Assembly (NCBI GenBank): GCA_043806645.1
Contig: JAZDGX010000011.1
Coordinates: 1 to 5,192 of the forward strand
Direction: 5' to 3'
Origin: JAZDGX01 sp043806645
Lineage (GTDB): Bacteria > Eisenbacteria > RBG-16-71-46 > CAIMUX01 > WJJG01
Length of the DNA stretch: 5,192 bases
The notes under the pieces were generated by a model that saw only the letters and a list, made by a program, of their open reading frames with translations, searched no databases and had not been told where the DNA came from. Made by a program: the position numbers and the translations under genes. Below are positions 1 through 5,192 of the stretch, piece after piece (the first letter of the stretch is position 1; each line of letters opens with the position of its first letter).

Positions 1-1
1 G

Positions 2-427
2 GCCAGCTCCGTCTCGCGCCTGCTCGAAATGGGCATCGAGGCTTACCTGCTCGCTTCTTCGCTGGCGGGCGTCCTGAGCCAACGTCTCGTGCGCACCCTC
101 TGCCCCGACTGCGCGGCGGAGTACTATCCGAGCCCCGTCGAAATGCAGACCCTGAGCCTTCCGGAACGCACCGGCCAGCGCCTGCGGCGGGGCAGAGGGT
201 GCAGCGCCTGCTTCGATTCGGGCTATCGCGGCCGGATCGGCATCTACGAGATGCTGAGCGCCGACGACGAGCTGCGCCGCCTGCTGCTCTCCGAACCCAC
301 CATGGAGAAGCTCCGCCAGCATCAGGGGCGCGACGATGCGGCCACCCTGCGCAGCGAAGGGTTGCGGCGCGTGCTGGAGGGAAAGACCACGCTCGAGGAG
401 ATTGCCCGGGCGGTACAGCTCGAATAG
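2..427 (+). CDS. gspE: GspE/PilB-type secretion ATPase, C-terminal fragment
   Basis: This is the last 141 residues of the cytoplasmic hexameric ATPase that powers pseudopilus or pilus assembly; the 5' part, including the Walker A and B motifs, lies outside the window. The fragment opens with the family segment around RLLEMGIEAYLLASSL (from fragment residue 6) and continues with LSQRLVRTLC. It carries the tetracysteine zinc site as two CxxC pairs, CPDC (codons at 101 and 110) and CSAC (codons at 200 and 209), 29 residues apart, which is usual spacing for GspE. The second pair is followed by the hallmark GYRGRIGIYEML. The tail, DAATLRSEGLRRVLEGKTTLEEI, has the usual ending of these ATPases. The Met codon at 29 is internal, not a start, because family-like sequence continues upstream to the window edge. 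GspE and PilB cannot be separated from this end; the pseudopilin genes downstream favour a GspE role. Confidence 0.95.
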   Translation, partial: ASSVSRLLEMGIEAYLLASSLAGVLSQRLVRTLCPDCAAEYYPSPVEMQTLSLPERTGQRLRRGRGCSACFDSGYRGRIGIYEMLSADDELRRLLLSEPTMEKLRQHQGRDDAATLRSEGLRRVLEGKTTLEEIARAVQLE

Positions 428-462
428 GGCCGGACAGTGCCGGCTCAAGACTCCCCGCGCGC

Positions 463-480
463 GCTCCGATAAGCCGGAGC
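463..480 (+). other. Small stem-loop in the gspE-gspF gap
   Basis: The sequence reads GCTCCG, a 6-base loop ATAAGC, then CGGAGC, a perfect 6-bp stem. It lies in the 133-base gap (428-560) between the ATPase stop and the likely platform-protein start. No T-run follows, so it does not look like an intrinsic terminator. It might be a processing or stability element, or simply chance in GC-rich DNA. Nothing else was recognised in this gap. Confidence 0.3.
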
Positions 481-560
481 GAGAGCCCGCGGCCCGGGAC
501 CGGCCGCGGCGGCGAACCCATGGCGCCCGGAATCCCCGAGCGCCGGCGCGCGAGGCAAGC

Positions 561-1715
561 ATGGCCATCGATCTCGGTCGCGTGGCGGCCGCCCGGCAGG
601 CGGCGCAGGAGGAAACCCGCGCTCCGCACCTCGCGCAAGTGCGGCCCTCCTTCGCGCACCGGCCGCTTTTCGGAGCACGCCACGCCTCGCTCGACGATCT
701 GGTCCTGCTGACCCGCCAACTCGCCCTCCTGCTTCAGTCGGGCAACGGCCTCGTACCCTCCATGGCGGCCCTCGCGCGACAGACGCGCTCGCCCGGCCTG
801 CGCACCGTCCTCCCCCAGATCCATGCGCGTCTTGAAGAGGGGCGCACGCTGTCGAGTTGCCTGGAGGCGCATCCGCGCGTCTTCGACCAGCTTTTCGTGA
901 GTATCGTGCGCGCCGGGGAGGCGAGCGGGGAGCTGCGCGAAAGCCTGGTGCGGCTGGCCGGCATCCTCGAAACCCGCAAGCAGTTGCAGGGGCGGGTGCG
1001 CGAGGCGATGACCTACCCGCTCGTGCTCACCGTGATCATGTTCGCCGTGGTCGTCTTCATGATGACCTACCTCGTCCCGCGCTTCAGTCATCTCTTCGAG
1101 GCGCTGGAGGATGCCCTGCCCTGGTCGACGCGAGTGATCCTCGCAACCATGCATCTGATCCGCTCAAGATGGTGGGCGCTGATTCCGATAGCAATTCTGG
1201 GAGCCCTGGGAGCGCGCGCGCTCCTGCGCCGCGAAGCGGTGCATCGTGGGTGGGACCGGCTGAAGGTGAGTCTGCCGCTGATCGGCAGGCTCTACACGGA
1301 AGCCTACCTGTTCCAGCTCTTCTCCGCCTTCGGGCTCCTGCTGGGCAGCCGGGTGCCGCACCTGGCCGCCATCGAGATCGTGGGGCTGACGGTGCGTAAC
1401 GCGCGTTACGCCGATTTCTTCGAGGGGCTCGCGCGGCATGTGGAGGCCGGCCGCGGCGTGTCCCAGGCCTTCCGGGAGGCGGATTTCCTTCCGGAAACGG
1501 TCAAGCTGATGGTGGCAACGGGCGAGATGTCGGGAACGCTCGACACGGTGATGGCGCAGCTGAGCGACCACTACCGCCAGGAGCTGGAAGGCGACATCCG
1601 CCGTCTGGGCACGTTGGTCGAGCCGGTGATGCTGGTGATCATGGGGTTGGTGGTCGGATTCATCGCGACCGCGTTCATCCTGCCCCTGTTCCGGCTGTCC
1701 CGGCTGGTTCATTGA
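561..1715 (+). CDS. gspF: GspF/PilC-type inner-membrane platform protein
   Basis: This 384-residue protein matches the usual length of the platform protein that sits in the inner membrane and couples the ATPase to pseudopilin insertion. It has two T2SSF domains, about residues 45-170 and 248-372. Each carries the family's GE-x-SG signature, AGEASGEL near 118-125 and TGEMSGTL near 320-327. Three membrane segments are visible at about 153-171, 205-221 and 354-375, followed by the short positive tail FRLSRLVH. The first domain opens with LVLLTRQLALLLQSG (about 47-61), matching the family's FTRQLATLLxAG pattern. The ATG at 561 was chosen because GAGG sits five bases upstream. In-frame sequence reaching back to an ATG at 336 would overlap the ATPase gene and encodes only Arg/Pro-rich shadow sequence. 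Its stop is 64 bases before the next start, consistent with one operon. Confidence 0.93.
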   Translation: MAIDLGRVAAARQAAQEETRAPHLAQVRPSFAHRPLFGARHASLDDLVLLTRQLALLLQSGNGLVPSMAALARQTRSPGLRTVLPQIHARLEEGRTLSSCLEAHPRVFDQLFVSIVRAGEASGELRESLVRLAGILETRKQLQGRVREAMTYPLVLTVIMFAVVVFMMTYLVPRFSHLFEALEDALPWSTRVILATMHLIRSRWWALIPIAILGALGARALLRREAVHRGWDRLKVSLPLIGRLYTEAYLFQLFSAFGLLLGSRVPHLAAIEIVGLTVRNARYADFFEGLARHVEAGRGVSQAFREADFLPETVKLMVATGEMSGTLDTVMAQLSDHYRQELEGDIRRLGTLVEPVMLVIMGLVVGFIATAFILPLFRLSRLVH

Positions 1716-1767
1716 CAGGCCGGTGGGCGCCGCCGGGCTTCCTGCCCGCAAGAGCGCATTGCACGCG

Positions 1768-1774
1768 AAGGAGG
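1768..1774 (+). promoter_or_regulatory. Strong Shine-Dalgarno of the major pseudopilin gene
   Basis: AAGGAGG lies five bases before the ATG at 1780. It is a near-perfect anti-16S match and the best ribosome-binding site in the window, fitting the need for large amounts of the major subunit. It also decides the start in favour of 1780 over an in-frame GTG at 1723 and the internal ATG at 1798. Confidence 0.85.
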
Positions 1775-1779
1775 ATTCC

Positions 1780-2298
1780 ATGAGCCGTCGTCTCTCGATG
1801 CAGGCCGGGTTCACCCTGGTGGAGTTGTTGATCGTGGTCGTGATTCTGGGGGTGCTGGCGGCCGTGGCCATCCCCCAGTTCACGAGCAACACCGAGGATG
1901 CCAAGCTGGCGGCGATCGACACCAATCTCTCTGAGATGCGCAACTCCATCGAGCTCTACTATCACCAGCACGGCGCCGTCTATCCGGGGGCCAAGAAGGC
2001 CACCAACGGCAGCGATGTCGCATCGACCGCCGAAGCGGACACCGCCTTCGTGAAGCAGATGACGCTCTACAGCGCGGCGACGGGTGTGACGAGCACGACC
2101 AAGGACGCCACCTACAAGTACGGTCCGTACATCAAGAAGCAGCTGCCGCTCAATCCGTACAACAGCAAGGCCGATCTGGTCACCGACATCACCACGACCG
2201 ACATCACCTCGGTCACGGCCACGGGCGCGACCGGATGGAAGTTCTACGTCAAGACCGGGCGCCTGATCGCCAACGACGGCAGCCATCACGATCGGTAA
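1780..2298 (+). CDS. gspG: GspG-like major pseudopilin
   Basis: A 172-residue prepilin that should be cut by prepilin peptidase and polymerise into the periplasmic pseudopilus. The 10-residue leader MSRRLSMQAG is positively charged and is followed by FTLVE, giving cleavage after Gly10, Phe at +1, the conserved Glu at +5 and the conserved Pro at +22 (AIPQF). The hydrophobic helix spans about residues 11-33 and continues into an amphipathic stretch, DAKLAAIDTNLSEMRNSIELY (about 40-60). The globular part holds GPYIKKQLPLNPYN (about 115-128) and a closing GWKFYVKTGRLIANDGS (about 152-168). This resembles short GspG relatives annotated in many environmental bacteria more than classical proteobacterial GspG. 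The calcium-loop sequence of the classical protein is not obvious. It follows gspF by 64 bases and has the strongest ribosome-binding site here, fitting its role as the abundant subunit. A type IV pilin role is the alternative. Confidence 0.9.
   Translation: MSRRLSMQAGFTLVELLIVVVILGVLAAVAIPQFTSNTEDAKLAAIDTNLSEMRNSIELYYHQHGAVYPGAKKATNGSDVASTAEADTAFVKQMTLYSAATGVTSTTKDATYKYGPYIKKQLPLNPYNSKADLVTDITTTDITSVTATGATGWKFYVKTGRLIANDGSHHDR
2182..2208 (+). repeat. Two copies of a 12-base repeat within gspG
   Basis: ACCGACATCACC occurs at 2182-2193 and again at 2197-2208, a 15-base period. In frame it encodes TDITTTDIT, part of a Thr-rich surface stretch near the C-terminus of the pseudopilin. Because the period is a multiple of three, gain or loss of a copy would keep the frame. 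Confidence 0.7.
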
Positions 2299-2307
2299 TC
2301 GCCCGGC

Positions 2308-2316
2308 GGAAAGGGA
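2308..2316 (+). promoter_or_regulatory. Probable Shine-Dalgarno before a CTG start
   Basis: The purine run GGAAAGGGA lies 3, 6 and 9 bases upstream of three consecutive CTG codons at 2320, 2323 and 2326. These are in frame with the following pseudopilin. No ATG, GTG or TTG exists in that frame between the preceding stop (2296-2298) and the prepilin motif, so this run is the only visible translation signal that keeps the complete signal sequence. Confidence 0.5.
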
Positions 2317-2319
2317 ACC

Positions 2320-2910
2320 CTGCTGCTGAGCACGAGGACTCGCGGGGCCTCTGCCGGGGCGATCCGTTCCGCGCGGGCCGTTCGTCGGCCGGGATGTGAT
2401 GGGGTCACGCTGGCGGAGTTGCTCGTCGTCATGGTGGTGATCGCGTTGCTTGCGGGCGGCGCGATCGCTCTATTGTCGAAAGGACATGCCGAGGCGGTGG
2501 CTCTGGAAGCGGCCCAGCGCGTGGCGGCCGACCTGATCTTCGCGCAGACCGATGCGCGGGCCAATCGCTCGGAGCGGGCGGTCGCTTTTTCCGTCGAGGC
2601 CGATGGGTACAGAATCTATGCAGCCGGGGATGGCACGACCCTCACCCATCCCGTGTCGAAGCGACCTTTCGAGGTCACCCTGGGCGAGCTGTTCCCCGGG
2701 GCCGGCCTCCATCTGCAGTCCGCCGACTTCGACGGCGGCACGACCCTCGAATTCGACCGGGCGGGCCTTCCGCGCGCGGGTGGCACCATCATCGTCTCGG
2801 CCTCGGGCCGCCGCTTTTTCGTCGACGTCGCCGCCGGGACCCGACGCGTCTCGGTCCGCGCGCCCGCGACCAAACCGGACGAGCCGCAGGATCCCGATCC
2901 CGACCCGTAA
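2320..2910 (+). CDS. gspH: GspH/FimT-like minor pseudopilin, probable CTG start
   Basis: Minor pseudopilin of about 196 residues, expected at or near the pseudopilus tip. With a CTG start the leader is 28 residues with six arginines and ends in PGCDG, followed by VTLAE. Cleavage after Gly28 leaves Val at +1 and Glu at +5, then a hydrophobic helix to about residue 52. The rest follows the GspH/FimT pattern: FAQTDARANR after the helix, AFSVEADGYRIY in the first strands, then LEFDRAGLPRAGGTIIV and a final strand region ending RRVSV. The last 13 residues, from TKPDE, form a Pro/Asp-rich tail. The first standard start in frame, TTG at 2419, falls inside the prepilin helix and would remove the cleavage site, so I reject it. 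CTG at 2323 or 2326 is equally possible. The gene begins 21 bases after gspG and ends 13 bases before the next start, so translational coupling is likely. Family call is good; the exact start is uncertain. Confidence 0.82.
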   Translation: MLLSTRTRGASAGAIRSARAVRRPGCDGVTLAELLVVMVVIALLAGGAIALLSKGHAEAVALEAAQRVAADLIFAQTDARANRSERAVAFSVEADGYRIYAAGDGTTLTHPVSKRPFEVTLGELFPGAGLHLQSADFDGGTTLEFDRAGLPRAGGTIIVSASGRRFFVDVAAGTRRVSVRAPATKPDEPQDPDPDP

Positions 2911-2923
2911 GGCATGGCGCACG

Positions 2924-4075
2924 GTGGGCCGGCACGCATCCGGCGTCCCCACCCGCCGGGCCGGAGCGGGGCGGCGCGCGCAGGCCGGATTCACGCTGGT
3001 CGAAGTGCTCGTCGCCTCCGCGATCGCCGCCCTCCTTGCGGCTGCGCTGATGCACATCTTCTCGGGGGTCCTCGACCTGACCGACGTCGCCCGAGAGGCG
3101 ATCGATTCGCGCCGCGATGCGTCGCTCGCCGTGAGCCTCCTCAACGACGACATTCGTCAGGCCGAGCGGATCCTCACGCTGGCGCCCGGAAGCCTGGAGC
3201 TGCTGAGCGCCGAGGGCGACACGATCCGCTATGCCTGGAGACTCTCCGTTCCGGACACGCTGTGGCGCGCGGCCGGCGCGGAGAGCCCCGCCCCGGTCGC
3301 GGCGGGCATCGACAGCCTTATCCTCTCCCTGCACACCGTCTCGCGCCCCTTCACCGAAGAACTCGACCAGCCGGTGTCGGTCGAGGGAATCGTCGTCCGC
3401 TTCGCTCCCGGCGACTGGGACGAGTGGGTCGCATGGACGGATTGCAGCTACGAGAGCCGGGATGACAAGCGGATCAAGGACAAGGAGTGGCGCGCCGAGG
3501 AGTTCTGGCCGCAAGAGAGCTTCTATGCCTTCTCCCGGGCCGGAGTCCGGGTAAAGGCCAAGGAGAAGTTCCCCCCCGATGTAGACCTGCTGGTCCGCAT
3601 CTACCGCGCCGACCCGCTCCCCCCGCAGTACCCCCAGACCCTGGTCGCCGAGGGGCGGATCAGTCTCCTGGCGATCGGCCAGGCCTATGACTGGGAAGAG
3701 GCGACGCTCACCATGACCGGCCAGACCCCGATCCTGGCCGGGGAACACTACTGGATCCTGTTCCGCCCCGATGGGCTCGGCGCGGCAACCTACGCCGCCC
3801 ATGCCGAGCAGGAGCGTGTCAAGGACTGCGACGACGGAGAGTGGCCGGGAACGGACATCTACTACCGGGAGACCGCGGACGCGGGCAAGACATGGAGCAG
3901 CCGCACCGACCGCAGGGAGATCTTCTTCTGCGTGAGCGGGGTCAGGACCGAGACGAAGCTGGCGGAGATAACCCTCTCCCTGGCCGATACCTTGGGTGTG
4001 TCGTACTCGCTCAAGATGGCGGGACAGGAGGGCTCGCAACGGCGTGCCGGATTCATTTCCCGATACGATTCCTAG
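2924..4075 (+). CDS. GspI/J-like minor pseudopilin with an inserted domain
   Basis: A 383-residue prepilin-like protein, about twice the usual GspI or GspJ length. The GTG at 2924 gives a 22-residue Arg-rich leader ending AQAG, then FTLVEVL with Phe at +1 and Glu at +5, and a hydrophobic helix to about residue 46. Residues 47-165 resemble the start of a GspJ-type globular domain, including SLLNDDIRQAERI (about 88-100) and a strand VEGIVVRFAPGDW. Residues about 195-339 look like an inserted beta-sandwich module. The last ~40 residues (EITLSLADT to the end) read like the closing strands of a pseudopilin. Cys174, Cys302 and Cys336 all lie in or beside the insert. AAGG at 2909-2912 is a weak, rather distant Shine-Dalgarno. 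The ATG at 2914 is in another frame and lacks a prepilin motif. The gene starts 13 bases after the GspH-like gene and its end overlaps the next gene by 32 bases. Whether it fills the GspI or GspJ position is unclear. Confidence 0.83.
   Translation: MGRHASGVPTRRAGAGRRAQAGFTLVEVLVASAIAALLAAALMHIFSGVLDLTDVAREAIDSRRDASLAVSLLNDDIRQAERILTLAPGSLELLSAEGDTIRYAWRLSVPDTLWRAAGAESPAPVAAGIDSLILSLHTVSRPFTEELDQPVSVEGIVVRFAPGDWDEWVAWTDCSYESRDDKRIKDKEWRAEEFWPQESFYAFSRAGVRVKAKEKFPPDVDLLVRIYRADPLPPQYPQTLVAEGRISLLAIGQAYDWEEATLTMTGQTPILAGEHYWILFRPDGLGAATYAAHAEQERVKDCDDGEWPGTDIYYRETADAGKTWSSRTDRREIFFCVSGVRTETKLAEITLSLADTLGVSYSLKMAGQEGSQRRAGFISRYDS
3506..3940 (+). other. Beta-sandwich module nested in the GspI/J-like protein
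   Basis: This covers residues about 195-339 of the 2924-4075 product. It has the order of motifs I associate with extracellular jelly-roll-like modules found as repeats in secreted and cell-surface proteins: an opening ESFYAFSRAGVRVKAK, a strand LLVRIYRADPLPP, TLVAEGRIS, a Trp-containing strand (WEEATLTM), the signature LAGEHYWILFR, then YYRETADAGKTWSSR and a closing EIFFCVSG. It is flanked on both sides by sequence that reads as pseudopilin. The assignment rests on pattern recall only; the family name and any carbohydrate or cell-surface binding role are inference. Confidence 0.5.
4026..4032 (+). promoter_or_regulatory. Shine-Dalgarno inside the upstream gene, for the GTG at 4044
   Basis: AGGAGGG lies within the 3' end of the preceding coding region. 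Its AGGAGG core ends 12 bases before the GTG at 4044, which is longer than ideal. It supports that overlapping start, since no other initiation codon lies between it and the hydrophobic segment. Confidence 0.5.
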
Positions 4076-5192
4076 CGACGAGCGCGGGGGGATACTCCTC
4101 ACCGCGCTGATCGTTACGTTGATGGCGACCGCCCTGCTGATCGGCGCGCTCAACGAAGTGGGGGTGCGTTTGGAGGGCCGGGACCGTCTGCGTCGGGGGA
4201 TGCTGGCGCTGGCCGGGGCTCAAGCCGGGCTCGAATGCGCCGCCCGCCTGGCCACCGGACCCGGTTTTCTGCAAGGAGGCGGAACCAATGCCCTTTGGAT
4301 GGAGAAGCGGCCGATCGGCGCGGCGCTCGTGACGGTTCAGGCCGCCGACCCGTCCGACGGGCACTTGGGCCAGAACGGCGCCAACGGGTCGTCGGACGCC
4401 GACACGGTGCGCTTGACCGCGACCGCCAACGTAGGGTCGATCGCGCGGACGCTGCAGGCCGATTTCCTGCCGCTGCCCCATCTCGCGCTGCGCTATGCCG
4501 TCTGCTCGCGCACGACCATCGATTTGCAGCAGGTGTACATTGAAGGGCGCGTGCGCGCCAACGAGGATGTCATTGATCTGGCCGGCGCCGATATCTTCGG
4601 CGACATCACGACCGTGGAAGGGGAAGCCGTATCCTCCTCGCTCGATGACGCCGACACCGACGTCTTCTTCGTGCCCGACACCCTCGGGATTCCGCCCGTC
4701 GATTTCGAATGGTTTCGCCAAGCCGGCCAGAGGATCACCCTGCCCGCGTTTCCCCTCATCGCGAACACCGTGATTACGGCTGGATTCAACCCCTACGGAA
4801 ACCCTTCCCCGCGGGGCATCTACTGGATCGACGCGGCCGGCAAGAACGTCTACCTGAGCAGAGTCGCGATCCGCGCCTGCCTCGCGATCCTAAACGCGGG
4901 CAATGTCTACGTCGCGACAGCCCTGGGCAATACGACCTCCTACTACCACGCCTCGCCCGACCCCGACCATCTTCCCGCCCTGGTGGTAGACGGCGATCTG
5001 TTCATGCGAATCGAGGGCGGGACGACCTGGTCGGTCGATCTGGGCGAGGGAACGATCGTCATCACGAGCGAGTTGACGGGGGCCTTTCTCTGTACGGGCG
5101 ATCTCTACGGGCCCCAGCAGTACGCGGAAAACCCGATCGACGTCGAGGGGACGCTGATCGCCGACAAGATCGTGCTCGTGGGCCCGCTCACG
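4044..5192 (+). CDS. PilX/GspK-like tip pseudopilin, 3' end outside window
   Basis: An uninterrupted frame of 383 codons runs to the window edge. The GTG at 4044 gives the leader MPDSFPDTIPSDERGG, then a hydrophobic helix ILLTALIVTLMATALLIGAL (about 17-36). The next segment, RRGMLALAGAQAGLECAARL (about 50-69), matches the N-terminal pattern of PilX and GspK relatives. Cleavage after Gly15 or Gly16 would put Thr or Ala at +5, so the conserved Glu is absent, as in GspK, the pseudopilin that caps the tip. The remainder is beta-rich with short repeated strand-turn units: DLQQVYIEGRVRANEDVIDL, GIYWIDAAGKNVYLSRVAIR, PALVVDGDLF and IDVEGTLIADKIVL. These resemble the large right-handed beta-helix or DUF7305-type regions seen after PilX-like N-termini; that match is from memory. 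It overlaps the preceding gene by 32 bases, implying coupled translation. It is probably the fourth pilin-type component here; the family assignment of the C-terminal region is less sure. Confidence 0.8.
   Translation, partial: MPDSFPDTIPSDERGGILLTALIVTLMATALLIGALNEVGVRLEGRDRLRRGMLALAGAQAGLECAARLATGPGFLQGGGTNALWMEKRPIGAALVTVQAADPSDGHLGQNGANGSSDADTVRLTATANVGSIARTLQADFLPLPHLALRYAVCSRTTIDLQQVYIEGRVRANEDVIDLAGADIFGDITTVEGEAVSSSLDDADTDVFFVPDTLGIPPVDFEWFRQAGQRITLPAFPLIANTVITAGFNPYGNPSPRGIYWIDAAGKNVYLSRVAIRACLAILNAGNVYVATALGNTTSYYHASPDPDHLPALVVDGDLFMRIEGGTTWSVDLGEGTIVITSELTGAFLCTGDLYGPQQYAENPIDVEGTLIADKIVLVGPLT

Noticed and set aside
336..560. In-frame extension of the platform protein back to an ATG at 336
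   Set aside because: It would overlap the ATPase gene by about 90 bases and encodes Arg/Pro-rich sequence unlike any GspF N-terminus; the ATG at 561 has GAGG at good spacing and gives a normal length.
1734..1748. Hairpin CGGGC-TTCCT-GCCCG in the gspF-gspG gap as a terminator
   Set aside because: The stem is only 5 bp, no T-run follows, and the neighbouring genes are evidently co-transcribed; likely chance in GC-rich sequence.
1164..1949. A 261-codon open frame on the minus strand across the gspF-gspG junction
   Set aside because: It is rich in His, Gln and Arg, shows no family pattern, and covers two well-supported genes on the other strand.
2399..2421. ATG at 2399 as the GspH-like start via a frameshift
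   Set aside because: It is out of frame as given; one added G would fix the frame but leave a two-residue uncharged leader. The in-frame upstream Arg-rich leader looks more genuine.
2914..3465. A 183-codon frame beginning with ATG just after the GspH-like stop
   Set aside because: Its product is Arg/Pro/Gly-rich and lacks a membrane helix, while the overlapping frame contains the AQAG/FTLVE prepilin motif and a plausible GTG start at 2924.
2789..4153. A 454-codon open frame on the minus strand
   Set aside because: It lies opposite two convincing + strand genes, its composition is Arg/Gly/Asp-rich with no recognisable domain, and long antisense frames are expected in high-GC DNA.
4495..4773. 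Short + strand frame inside the last gene (also 4235-4543)
   Set aside because: Both are shadows of the continuous 383-codon frame from 4044, which alone shows a membrane helix and family-like sequence.

Overview
The window is high-GC bacterial DNA (about two thirds G+C by eye), with genes on the + strand only and almost no non-coding space. It holds six consecutive genes of one type II secretion / type IV pilus-like apparatus. Both end genes are cut by the window edges. Taxonomy is uncertain. The G+C content, the short major pseudopilin ending in a GWxF-x3-TGxxxAND pattern, and the large tip-type pseudopilins would suit Planctomycetota or a similar environmental lineage, but no phylogenetic marker is present.

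Layout: 2-427, C-terminal end of a GspE/PilB-type secretion ATPase with its tetracysteine zinc site. 428-560, short gap with a small stem-loop. 561-1715, complete GspF/PilC-type inner-membrane platform protein. 1780-2298, GspG-like major pseudopilin with a strong Shine-Dalgarno and ATG. 2320-2910, GspH/FimT-like minor pseudopilin with no ATG, GTG or TTG start upstream of its prepilin motif, so probably a CTG start. 2924-4075, a GspI/J-like minor pseudopilin about twice the usual size, with a probable beta-sandwich module inserted in its globular part and a GTG start. 4044-5192, a PilX/GspK-like protein on a GTG start overlapping the previous gene, with a large beta-rich passenger region; it runs off the right edge.

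Expected joint function: the ATPase and platform protein drive assembly of a pseudopilus made mostly of the 1780-2298 product, with the three downstream proteins as a low-abundance tip complex. The most unusual points are the domain insertion in the GspI/J-like protein and the run of weak, non-ATG starts on all three minor components, beside the optimal start of the major pseudopilin. A prepilin peptidase, secretin and other partners are not in the window.
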